This document shows, in pieces, positions 39,414-47,133 of a stretch of 59,557 bases of DNA; position 1 is the stretch's first letter, and each line of letters opens with the position of its first letter. The notes beneath the pieces are model-generated. The model did no database searches and was not told where the DNA came from. It worked only from the letters and a program-made list of their open reading frames with translations. Made by a program: the position numbers and the translations under genes. The stretch is from Streptomyces hydrogenans. GTDB taxonomy: Bacteria > Actinomycetota > Actinomycetes > Streptomycetales > Streptomycetaceae. The stretch is from contig NZ_BNBS01000047.1 of NCBI RefSeq assembly GCF_014656075.1, positions 1 to 59,557 on the forward strand, in the 5' to 3' direction.

Positions 39414-40823
39414 TCAGTCGCGGCGGCGGGCGATCTGCACGTTCTCCATCACGCCGAGGGCGTCGGGGACGAGGACGGCGGCGGAGTAGTAGGTGGTGAC
39501 GAGGTAGGACATGATCGCCTGCTCGCTGATGCCCATGAAGCGGACGGACAGGCCGGGCTCGTACTCCTCCGGGAGGCCGGTCTGGCGGAGGCCGATGACG
39601 CCCTGGTTCTCCTCGCCGGTGCGCATGGCGATGATGGAGCTGGTCTGCTCCTTGGTGATCGGGATCTTGTTGCAGGGCAGGATCGGGACGCCGCGCCAGG
39701 CCGGCACGGACTGGCCGCCGAGGTCGACGTGGTCCGGGTAGAGGCCGCGGGCGTTGAACTCGCGCCCGATGGCGGCGATGGTGCGCGGGTGGGCGAGGAA
39801 GAGCTTGGTGCCCCGGCGGCGGCAGAGCAGCTCGTCCATGTCGTCCGGGGTGGGCGGGCCCGAGTGGGTCTGGATGCGCTGCTTGAAGTCGGCGTTGTGC
39901 AGGAGGCCGAACTCGCGGTTGTTGATGAGCTCGTGCTCCTGGCGCTCGCGCAGGGCCTCGATGGTCAGGCGGAGCTGCTCCTCCGTCTGGTTGTGCGGGC
40001 CGTTGTAGAGGTCGGCGACGCGGGTGTGGACCTTGAGGACGGTCTGCGCGACGGAGAGTTCGTACTCGCGCGGCTTGAGCTCGTAGTCCACGAAGGCGCC
40101 GGGGAGGACGGCCTCGCCGACGTGCCCGGCGGACATGGCGATCTCGGCCTCGCCGTGCTTGTTCTGCGCCTGGTCGGGGAGGCTGGAGAACTCCTCGATG
40201 TGGGCCTGGAGGGCCGGCGAGTTCGCCATGACGGAGGCGAAGTCGGCGCGGGAGAGGGTGAGCAGGGTGCCCGCCGTCTCGGCGGTGGCCGTGTAGTCCC
40301 AGGTGGCGTCGGCGTCGAGCAGCGCGTTCTCGCCGAAGCGGTCGCCGTCTCCGAGCACGGCGACGGCGACGTCGTCGCCGTAGGGGCCCTCGGAGGTCTG
40401 GCTGATCCGGCCGTGGGCGAGGAGGTGGATCTCGCCGGCCGCGTTGCCCCGGGTGACGATGATGTCGCCGGCGGAGAAGTCGCGCTGGACGCAGCGGTCG
40501 GCGAGGGCGGTGAGCACGTCGACGTCGTCGAAGCCGCGCAGCAGGGCGAGTTCGCCGAGCTCGCGGGGGATCACGCGGACGGTGGCGCCGTCCTGGACGA
40601 ACTCCACCCGTCCGTCGCCGACGGTGTAGCTGAGCCGGCGGTTGACCCGGTAGGCGCCGCCCTTGGTCTCGACCCAGGGGAGCGTCCGCAGCAGCCAGCG
40701 GGAGGTGATCTCCTGCATCTGCGGGGCGGACTTGGTGGTCGAGGCGAGGTTCCGCGCGGCGTGGGTGCTGAGGGACTGCTGCGGGGGCGCCGCCTGGGCT
40801 TCCGGGCTGGTGTCGACGGTCAT
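39414..40823 (-). CDS. eshA: EshA, family 2B encapsulin shell protein with cyclic-nucleotide-binding-like domain
   Basis: 469 aa. Family 2B encapsulins have an HK97-type shell fold with an inserted cNMP-binding domain. Here the N-terminal arm and E-loop region (about 1-95, LASTTKSAPQMQEITSRWLL) are followed by the insert (about 97-200, RGFDDVDVLTALADRCVQRDF to LSRADF) and the shell P/A-domains (about 205-469). The phosphate-binding cassette keeps FGE (163-165), but the usual arginine is absent (ADATWDYTA follows). Start ATG 40823 has AAGGAG 11 nt upstream. The gene leads the operon, with MIB synthase 55 bp downstream, so the shell and its presumed cargo are made together. EshA was first known in Streptomyces griseus from effects on growth and antibiotic production. 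Confidence 0.93.
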   Translation of the reverse strand: MTVDTSPEAQAAPPQQSLSTHAARNLASTTKSAPQMQEITSRWLLRTLPWVETKGGAYRVNRRLSYTVGDGRVEFVQDGATVRVIPRELGELALLRGFDDVDVLTALADRCVQRDFSAGDIIVTRGNAAGEIHLLAHGRISQTSEGPYGDDVAVAVLGDGDRFGENALLDADATWDYTATAETAGTLLTLSRADFASVMANSPALQAHIEEFSSLPDQAQNKHGEAEIAMSAGHVGEAVLPGAFVDYELKPREYELSVAQTVLKVHTRVADLYNGPHNQTEEQLRLTIEALRERQEHELINNREFGLLHNADFKQRIQTHSGPPTPDDMDELLCRRRGTKLFLAHPRTIAAIGREFNARGLYPDHVDLGGQSVPAWRGVPILPCNKIPITKEQTSSIIAMRTGEENQGVIGLRQTGLPEEYEPGLSVRFMGISEQAIMSYLVTTYYSAAVLVPDALGVMENVQIARRRD

Positions 40824-41362
40824 CGGACCGGGTGCTCCTTAGCGAGGGGGTGACCGGGCACGGCGGCATGCCGGACCGGTCGAAGAGGAGGAATGGAGGG
40901 AGGTGGTCTGGCCATCCGTCCAGACCCGGGGAACAGTAACGGTCCGTCAGCACACCCCGCCCGGAGAGCCGAGGGGCATTCCCTCGATGCAGTGATCTTG
41001 TTTCGGGCCTGGTTTACCCGCGCTCCCGGTGGCTTTCCGCCACGCGCCGCGGAGGGGTGACGGCATGCGGGCCGGTGGGGGCCTCGGGTCGGTCCGGGGC
41101 CACGATCGGACGGCACGCATTCCGGTCACGTCGACCACGGTGGCCCCGCCTTGACAACCCGCCCCTGTCGTCACACAAGTCAACGCGGGGCGTCAACCCG
41201 GTCCCCCGGCCTCCCGGACACTCCCCGTCACCTGCCTCGCTCCACGCAACTTCCGTTCTTCATGCGGGAGTTCATGGGACGATGGCCGCAAGGGGGCCCG
41301 TCGGGGAGGCGGGGGAACGGGGGACTCGTGGGGAAGCGGCATGCCCGGGAGCGGGGGGCGCG
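40824..41362. promoter_or_regulatory. Long divergent region between eshA and the NCS1 permease
   Basis: 539 bp with no convincing gene. It includes the inverted repeats GGTCTGG...CCAGACC (40905-40911/40920-40926) and GAGGG...CCCTC (about 40969-40983) on the eshA side. On the permease side is TTGACA at 41151-41156, with only weak -10 candidates (CACAAG near 41174). It is less GC-biased than its surroundings around 40980-41020. Confidence 0.45.
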
Positions 41363-42841
41363 GTGAGCGCGGTCTCGGATCCGTACGCGGACGGGGCGCC
41401 GGACCGGAGGTACGCGAACGCGGACCTGCTGCCCGCCGAGACGGGTGAGTTCCGCTGGCGCTGGTGGGACTTCGCGGCCGTCTGGGTGTGCGTGTCCTGG
41501 ACGCTGGCCGCCCTGATGCTCTCCGGCATGCCGGGGGCGGACCGGTTCAGCTGGCCGCAGACGCTGTTGGTCTGCGGTGTCGCGCAGGTCCTCGTCCTGC
41601 TGCCGTCGTTCCTGGTCGAGCACGCCGGGGACCGGTACGGAGTGCCGTTCGCGGTCTTCGCGCGCAGCGCCTTCGGCATCCGGGGGGCGGCGCTGCCCGC
41701 CCTGCTGCGGTTCGCGTCGGCGTGCGTGTGGTTCGGCTTCCAGGCCGATCTCGGGGTCCAGGGGATCACGCTGCTGACCGGGGACCTGGAGCTGGGGACG
41801 CTCGGCGGCTCCGACTTCCTCAGCCCCGCGTACCTGGTGTTCCTGGGACTCCAGCTGTGGATCATCACCAAGGGGCCGCGCGGGCTGCGCCGGTTCGCCG
41901 ACCTGGCCGCGCCGGTGCTGATCGCGGGCCTGGTGGTGGCGTTCCTCTGGGTGTTCACGCACGCCCGGGGGCCGATGCTGCCCGAGCCGGCCCGGCCGGT
42001 CGGCTGGGGAGCGGACTTCTGGCTGGAGGCCGCCCCGGCGCTGGCCTCCGCGACGGCCCTGTTCGCGGCCGTCGGTCTGACCGTGCCCGACCTGGTGCAC
42101 CTGGGCGGGTCCGGCCGGGGCGGGGAGGAGGGGCGGCGGTCGGGGGTCCGGCTGGGCGTCGGGGTGCTGCTCCCGGTGGTGATGACGGGGATGTCGCTGT
42201 ACACGATGGCGCTGATGTCCGGGTCCGGGTACTCGGCGGACGGGTACGCCGGTTCGCTCACCCAGCACGCCCTGGACGGGATGCCCGGCGGCGCCCTGGT
42301 CGCCGCCGTGATGCTGATCGTCGCCACGCTGTGCGGCAACCTCGGCATGAACCTGGTGTCGGCCGCGTACGACCTGTCGAGCACCGCGCCGTCCCGGATC
42401 GGCTTCCGGGGCGCCGCGGTGATCGCCGCCCTGGCGGGTTCGGCGGTGGTGTGGTGGTCGCGGAGCAGCAGTGACTACCAGGCGCTGGTCTGGGCGGACC
42501 TGGCCGAGGGCTTCTTCGGCACGGTGTCCGGGATCCTCGTCGCGGAGTACTGGATCGTCCGCCGGACCCGGCTGCGGCCGGCGGACCTGTACCGGCGCGG
42601 CGGGCCGTACTGGTACGCGGGCGGCTGGAACTGGCGGGCCGTCGTGTCCTTCCTGGTGGGCGGGGTGCTGGCGGTGGGCGGCTCGTCCGGGGAGAACAGC
42701 GGCCTGGGGGCGAACGGCCCGGCGCTCCCCTTCCTCTCGGCGCTCGACGACTTCGGGTGGCTGGTGGGGCTGGTGGCGGCGGGCGGGCTGTACACGGTGC
42801 TGACCCTGCGGGCGCGGGCCGCCGCCCCGGAGGGTGACTGA
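41363..42841 (+). CDS. NCS1-family nucleobase:cation symporter
   Basis: 492 aa with about 12 membrane segments. The N-terminal YANADLLPAETGEFRWRWWDFAAVWVCVSW (key residues NADL and WRWWDF) and the later SPAYLVFLGLQLWI and GPRGLRRFADLAAPVLI match NCS1 transporters of the cytosine/allantoin/hydantoin type. Start GTG 41363 lies in a purine-rich stretch; an ATG at 41282 would add 27 low-complexity residues. No purine or pyrimidine catabolic gene is next to it, so the substrate cannot be narrowed down. It stands alone, divergent from eshA and followed 144 bp later by a secreted hydrolase on the same strand. Confidence 0.88.
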   Translation: MSAVSDPYADGAPDRRYANADLLPAETGEFRWRWWDFAAVWVCVSWTLAALMLSGMPGADRFSWPQTLLVCGVAQVLVLLPSFLVEHAGDRYGVPFAVFARSAFGIRGAALPALLRFASACVWFGFQADLGVQGITLLTGDLELGTLGGSDFLSPAYLVFLGLQLWIITKGPRGLRRFADLAAPVLIAGLVVAFLWVFTHARGPMLPEPARPVGWGADFWLEAAPALASATALFAAVGLTVPDLVHLGGSGRGGEEGRRSGVRLGVGVLLPVVMTGMSLYTMALMSGSGYSADGYAGSLTQHALDGMPGGALVAAVMLIVATLCGNLGMNLVSAAYDLSSTAPSRIGFRGAAVIAALAGSAVVWWSRSSSDYQALVWADLAEGFFGTVSGILVAEYWIVRRTRLRPADLYRRGGPYWYAGGWNWRAVVSFLVGGVLAVGGSSGENSGLGANGPALPFLSALDDFGWLVGLVAAGGLYTVLTLRARAAAPEGD

Positions 42842-42985
42842 TCCGGCGCCGGACTGGGCAGTTGCACAGACCGGCCCGCGCAGGACTGGGCCCTCGGGCA
42901 CAGACACGCGGGCCGGGCCGCTCCACCATGTCCCTGGCCACGGTCGCGAGGACGCGCGACCGTCCGGACTCACGGAGGAGTTCCC

Positions 42986-43864
42986 ATGCCAGGGAGAAAG
43001 AGCCGCCTGTCGGTCGGTCTGCTGCTCGCCGCGCTGCTGGCGTTCGCCACGGCACCGGCCGCGACGGCGGACCCCGCCGCGACGGCGACGACCGGCGGCA
43101 TCCCGTCGGTGGGCACCGCGTGGGGCGCGCCCGGACCGTACGAGGTGGACGTCGACATCGAGGCGGTGCACACCTTCTACCACCCGCGCTCGATGGGGGC
43201 GTCGGGCGAGCGGCACCCGGTGGTGATCTGGGGGAACGGCACGGGGGCCGTGCCCGGGATCTACAGCTCGCTGCTGCGGCACTGGGCGAGCCACGGCATC
43301 ATCGTCGCCGCGGCCAACACGCCCACGTCGAACTTCGCGATCAGCATGCGCGCGGGCATCGACGTGCTGGAGCGGCGGAACGCCGATCCGGGCAGCGAGT
43401 ACTTCGGCAGGGTCGACCTGGAGCACATCGGCTCGGCCGGGCACTCGCAGGGCGGGGCGGCGGCGGTGAACGCGGCGATCGACGCGCGCGTGGACACGGC
43501 CGTGCCGATCCAGCCGGGCCCGCTGACCGACCCCGACCTCACCGACGTGCCGATGTTCTACCTGGCCGGACAGCGCGACCTGACGGTGTGGCCGGCGCTG
43601 GTGAAGGCGCTGTACCGCGATTCGAGCCACCTGCCCGCCGTGTACGGCGAGGTGCGGGGCGCCGGCCACCTGTCGTCCATCGGGGACGGCGGGGACTTCC
43701 GCGCCCCGACCACGGCGTGGCTGCGGTTCTGGCTCATGGGCGACGAGAACGCGCGCGGCTTCTTCTTCGGCCCCGACTGCGTCTACTGCGGGGACGGCGA
43801 CCTGTGGTCCGGGTGGGAGCGGAACGCCCGCGCGCTGGCGATCCCGGGACCCGGCGGGGTCTGA
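42986..43864 (+). CDS. Secreted alpha/beta hydrolase (PETase/cutinase-like superfamily)
   Basis: 292 aa. The Sec signal peptide ends near ATADPA (residue 31). The nucleophile Ser is in AGHSQGGAA (about residue 155), the Asp in LAGQRDLTVW and the His in VRGAGHLSS. The C-terminal CVYCGD could form a disulfide. The short ~260-residue catalytic domain without a lid resembles polyester/acyl-ester hydrolases of the dienelactone-hydrolase-like PETase family. The oxyanion region IWGNGTG is in place. The natural substrate is unknown; plant-polymer esters would fit the neighbourhood, but no CebR box is present. A small hairpin follows the stop. Confidence 0.83.
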   Translation: MPGRKSRLSVGLLLAALLAFATAPAATADPAATATTGGIPSVGTAWGAPGPYEVDVDIEAVHTFYHPRSMGASGERHPVVIWGNGTGAVPGIYSSLLRHWASHGIIVAAANTPTSNFAISMRAGIDVLERRNADPGSEYFGRVDLEHIGSAGHSQGGAAAVNAAIDARVDTAVPIQPGPLTDPDLTDVPMFYLAGQRDLTVWPALVKALYRDSSHLPAVYGEVRGAGHLSSIGDGGDFRAPTTAWLRFWLMGDENARGFFFGPDCVYCGDGDLWSGWERNARALAIPGPGGV

Positions 43865-43874
43865 GCCGGGATCC

Positions 43875-43895
43875 CGACGGTCGCGGAGACCGTCG
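43875..43895. terminator. Hairpin after the secreted hydrolase
   Basis: An 8-bp stem CGACGGTC pairs with GACCGTCG over a 5-nt loop, 10 bp after the stop. No obvious operator stands out in the remaining bases to the BlaI-type gene at 44053. Confidence 0.55.
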
Positions 43896-44052
43896 AGGAC
43901 ACCGGCTGCGACCACCTCGGCCGCGCCTGACGCCGGGCCGCCCCCACGGGGTGGCCCGGCCGCCGCGACCGGCCCGACTACGATGAGGCCGGTCGCGGGA
44001 TCAGGGCCCGGACCCCGCGCGGGACCGGGATCGGCGGAGAGGACGGGGACGC

Positions 44053-44421
44053 ATGCGTCGGCTCGGGGAGCTGGAAGCGGAGATCATGGACCGCTTCTGG
44101 CGGTGGGGACGCCCCGCCACCGTCCGCGAGGTCGTCGACGACATCAACCGCCACCGCTCCGTCGCCTACACCACGGTGACCACGGTCACCGGCATCCTCT
44201 TCCACAAGGGGCACCTGACCCGCACCCGCGAGGGACGGATCTGGCTCTACCGCGCCGCCGCCACCCGCGAGGCGTACGCCGCCGCGCTCATGGAGGACGG
44301 CCTCGGCGCCAGCGAGGACCGCACGGCCGCGCTCGCCCGCTTCGTGGAGAACCTCGACGCCGACGAACTCGACGCGCTGCGCACCGCGCTCCACGAGGCC
44401 GAGCGCCGGACCGACGGGTGA
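44053..44421 (+). CDS. BlaI/MecI/CopY-family transcriptional repressor
   Basis: 122 aa. The winged helix-turn-helix (about 5-75) reads GELEAEIMDRFWRWGRPATVREVVDDI and TVTTVTGILFHKGHLTRTREGRIWLYRA (key TVTTVTGIL). The C-terminal dimer helix region is EDGLGASEDRTAALARFVENLDADELDALRTAL. Proteins of this family are inactivated by proteolysis triggered by an M56 membrane protease. Its stop overlaps the M56 gene start by 4 nt (GTGA), the standard BlaI-BlaR-like pairing. No beta-lactamase is nearby, so antibiotic sensing is not implied. The regulon is unknown. Confidence 0.92.
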   Translation: MRRLGELEAEIMDRFWRWGRPATVREVVDDINRHRSVAYTTVTTVTGILFHKGHLTRTREGRIWLYRAAATREAYAAALMEDGLGASEDRTAALARFVENLDADELDALRTALHEAERRTDG

Positions 44422-45329
44422 ACGCCGCCCCCGCGCTGCTCGGTTACGCGGCCCTGGTGGGCGTCACCGCCCCGCGGGTCCTGCTGCGCAGCGCCTGGCC
44501 GCACCGGGCGCCCGCGCTCGGGGTGACCGTCTGGCTCGCCCTCACCGTCACCTTCGTCCTGGCGGTGGCGCTCGCCGCCGCACAGCTCGCCTCCCCCGCC
44601 GAGCACCTGCACGCGGGGCTCGTGGGCCTGCTGCACTCCTGCGGGGTCGGCTCCGGTCCGGCCGTCCCGGACCCCGGCACCACCGACGCCCCGGCCGTCG
44701 CCCTGCCGGCCGTCGTGCTCGGCGCCTGGGCGGGGGCCGTCGCCCACCGGCTGCTCCGGGCCGGGCTGCGGCGCGCCCGCCACCGCGACCGGCTCGACAA
44801 GGTGGGCGTCCGCTGCCCCCGGCTGCGGGTCACCGTCCTCCCGCACGCCACGCCCGGCGCGTACTGCCTGCCGGGGCTGCGCGCCCGGATCGTCGTCAGC
44901 GACGCCGCCGTCCGGCTGCTGAGCGCCCGTCAGCTCGACGCGGTCGTCGAGCACGAGCGGGCCCACGTCGCCGGCCGCCACCACCTGCCGCTCGCCGCGG
45001 CCGAGGGCTTCGGCGCGCTGTTCCGCCGGCTGCCGCTCGCCCGGCACGTCCGCGACCAGGTCGCCCTGCTCCTGGAGATGAGCGCCGACGACCGGGCGCT
45101 GCGCCGCCACCCGGACGCGGTGCTCGCCACCGCCATGTACGAGCTGGCCGGGGGCCGGACGCCGCGGGGCGCCTTCGGCGCGGCCGGGCCGTCCCCGGCG
45201 GTGCTCCGGATGAAGCGCATCCTCGGCCCCCGCCGGGCCCCGCACCCCGCGCTGCGCTCGGCCCTCGCCTCGGCGGCCGCCTCCGCGCCCTTCCTCCCGC
45301 TGCTCGTGGCCTGCCCGCCGGGGGTCTAG
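44418..45329 (+). CDS. M56-family membrane metallopeptidase
   Basis: 303 aa. Three to four membrane segments surround a zinc-protease domain with HERAH (His179, Glu180, His183) in DAVVEHERAHVAGRHH and the downstream MSADDRAL supplying the third-ligand region. There is no extracellular penicillin-binding sensor domain, unlike BlaR1/MecR1, so this is the short form common in actinobacteria. It probably cleaves or triggers loss of the BlaI-type repressor encoded by the overlapping gene. Start GTG 44418. Its stop TAG shares the palindrome CTAG with the stop of the convergent GNAT gene (4-bp overlap). Confidence 0.9.
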   Translation: MNAAPALLGYAALVGVTAPRVLLRSAWPHRAPALGVTVWLALTVTFVLAVALAAAQLASPAEHLHAGLVGLLHSCGVGSGPAVPDPGTTDAPAVALPAVVLGAWAGAVAHRLLRAGLRRARHRDRLDKVGVRCPRLRVTVLPHATPGAYCLPGLRARIVVSDAAVRLLSARQLDAVVEHERAHVAGRHHLPLAAAEGFGALFRRLPLARHVRDQVALLLEMSADDRALRRHPDAVLATAMYELAGGRTPRGAFGAAGPSPAVLRMKRILGPRRAPHPALRSALASAAASAPFLPLLVACPPGV

Positions 45330-45673
45330 CGACCGAGGGCGGCGTCCAGCCACTGGAGGACCTCGGGGGTCACCGGGTCGGTGATGTCCGCGAACTCCTC
45401 GTGCTTCTTGAGGAACTTGGCGACGTAGGGGCAGACGGGCACGATCCGCATCCCCGAGGCCCGGACGTCCGTCAGGGCGTGCTCCACGAGGACGCCGGCG
45501 AGGCCCTGGCCCGCGTAGGCGTCGTCGATCTCGGTGTGGAAGAACACCCGCCGGTCGTCGCGGTCGCGGTAGGCGGTCAGCCCGGCCCGCGCTCCGTCGA
45601 CGAGGATCTCGTACCGGTGCCGCTCGTCGACGCGGCGGACGACGGGGACGGGGACGGCGGTCTGCTCGCTCAT
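45326..45673 (-). CDS. GNAT-like N-acetyltransferase (YjdJ type)
   Basis: 115 aa. The compact acetyl-CoA-binding fold reads HTEIDDAYAGQGLAGVLVEHALTDVRASGMRIVPVCPYVAKFLKKHEEF; QGLAG corresponds to the pyrophosphate loop. Small proteins of this type are single-domain predicted acetyltransferases whose acceptor is unknown. Start ATG 45673. The gene converges on the M56 gene with a shared CTAG. It appears to be a stand-alone gene. Confidence 0.9.
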   Translation of the reverse strand: MSEQTAVPVPVVRRVDERHRYEILVDGARAGLTAYRDRDDRRVFFHTEIDDAYAGQGLAGVLVEHALTDVRASGMRIVPVCPYVAKFLKKHEEFADITDPVTPEVLQWLDAALGR

Positions 45674-45736
45674 GGGGGCCTCTCACGCTCGCTCGGGCAC
45701 GGCTCGCCGGACTGTGGGCGTCCGGCCCGCCCCACC

Positions 45737-47080
45737 CTACTCGGCGGTATCCGCAGGTGGGAGGGGGGTTTCGGGTGCCGGGGCCGTGCGGGGAAGGGTG
45801 CGGATCGCGGGGACGGCGAGGAGCGCCGCCGTGGCGACGAGGCAGGTCAGGGCGGAGAGGAGGAGGAAGTGGCCGGGGGCGGTCAGCGCGGTCGCGGGGC
45901 CGGCCAGGACCTGCCCCAGGGCGATGCCGGAGACCGAGCCCGCCAGTTCGTAGGCGGTGACGCGGTTGAGGACGCCGGGCGGTGTGTGGGTCTGGACGGT
46001 GGTGGCCCACATGACGGACCAGAAGGCGAGGGCGCCGCCGGCCGTGGCGTGGGCCGCGAGGAGGACCGGCAGATCGGCGTCGAGGGCCACGCTCAGCGGC
46101 AGGGCGGTGTAGAGGGTGAGCGCCGTGGCGCCGGCGGCCAGGGGGCGGGCGGGGCGGAGCCGGAGGGCGACGAGGCCGCCGAGGACCGTGCCCGCGCCGA
46201 GCGCGGAGACGGCGAGGCCGTAGGCGTCGGGGCCGAGGCGGGCGCCGATCAGCGCCGAGGCGAGGGGGACGAGGGGGCCGAAGACCAGGACGCCGTACCC
46301 GATCCAGATGAGGATCACCGACCACATCCAGGTCCGGGCACGGAACTCCCGCCAGCCCTGGCGCAGATCGCGGCGGAGCGATCCGGCGGTGCGCGGCGCC
46401 GGGTCGGGCGCCCGGCGGGGCAGGCGGAGGAGGGCGAGGCAGAGGGCGCTCAGGAGGAAGGTGGCGGCGTCGAGGGCGTAGACCGTGCCGGCGTTCGCCA
46501 CCACGATGAGCAGGCCGGCCACCGCGGGGCCGAGGAGGTGGGCGAGCGCGTCGGCGACCTTGAGGGTGGCGTTGGCCCGCTGCGGGTCGCGGGCGACGAG
46601 CGGGACCATGCCGTTCACGCCGGGGAGGAACATCGCGACCGCCGCGCCGGCCAGCGCCGCCATCGTCACGAGGAGCCAGAACGGGGGCCGTCCGGCGAAG
46701 AACGCCACCGCCAGCACGCCCTGGGTGGCCACCCGCACGAGGTCCGCGCCGACCATCATCCGGCGGGCGCCGAAGCGGTCGGCGAGGACGCCGCCGAAGA
46801 GGACCAGGAGGACGAACGTCCCGGTCCAGACGCCGAGGACGAGCCCGACCCCGGAGACCCCGTACAGCGCGCCGACGGCGAGCGCGGCGGCCACGGGCAT
46901 CATCGCGTCGCCGAACAGCGACACCGAACGGGCGGTGAAGTAGAGGGCGAAGCGGCGGTCCCACAGCGGGGACGGGCCCTTCCGGGGGACGGCGGGGGCG
47001 CGCTCGGACCGCTCGCGCCCGTCCGCCGGCGGGCGGGAGGGATCGGTCGTCGGTCGCGTGGGCGACGGGTCGGTGTTCAC
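45737..47080 (-). CDS. MFS transporter (putative drug/solute exporter)
   Basis: 447 aa. A ~40-residue hydrophilic N-terminus precedes 12 predicted membrane segments. The segment 2-3 loop motif A-like sequence is GGVLADRFGARRMM, and the fold opening WDRRFALYFTARSVSLFGDAMMPVA is typical of the MFS_3/enterobactin-exporter-like group. Start GTG 47080. It is divergent from a GlxA-type regulator with only 53 bp between the starts, so that regulator is the likely local controller. The substrate is unknown. Confidence 0.9.
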   Translation of the reverse strand: MNTDPSPTRPTTDPSRPPADGRERSERAPAVPRKGPSPLWDRRFALYFTARSVSLFGDAMMPVAAALAVGALYGVSGVGLVLGVWTGTFVLLVLFGGVLADRFGARRMMVGADLVRVATQGVLAVAFFAGRPPFWLLVTMAALAGAAVAMFLPGVNGMVPLVARDPQRANATLKVADALAHLLGPAVAGLLIVVANAGTVYALDAATFLLSALCLALLRLPRRAPDPAPRTAGSLRRDLRQGWREFRARTWMWSVILIWIGYGVLVFGPLVPLASALIGARLGPDAYGLAVSALGAGTVLGGLVALRLRPARPLAAGATALTLYTALPLSVALDADLPVLLAAHATAGGALAFWSVMWATTVQTHTPPGVLNRVTAYELAGSVSGIALGQVLAGPATALTAPGHFLLLSALTCLVATAALLAVPAIRTLPRTAPAPETPLPPADTAE

Positions 47081-47116
47081 CCCACCGATGCTGGACCGGA
47101 CCTTTCGGCCGCCCCA

Positions 47117-47132
47117 GTGTCCGGACCGACAC
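47117..47132. promoter_or_regulatory. Inverted repeat in the MFS/GlxA-type intergenic region
   Basis: GTGTC-CGGACC-GACAC lies 2 bp before the first possible start (ATG 47134) of the regulator. It is a candidate autoregulatory site. Confidence 0.4.
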
Positions 47133-47133
47133 G

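Noticed and set aside
40947..41183. Small minus-strand ORF (78 codons) in the eshA-permease gap
   Set aside because: Composition is random-like, there is no ribosome site, and it overlaps the candidate promoters.
41057..41362. N-terminal extension of the NCS1 permease from an upstream ATG
   Set aside because: The extra residues are low-complexity Gly/Ala/Arg and are not seen in the family opening that begins after GTG 41363.
44053..45329. Beta-lactam resistance sensor pair (BlaI-BlaR1)
   Set aside because: The M56 protein lacks the penicillin-binding domain, and no beta-lactamase or penicillin-binding protein gene is nearby.
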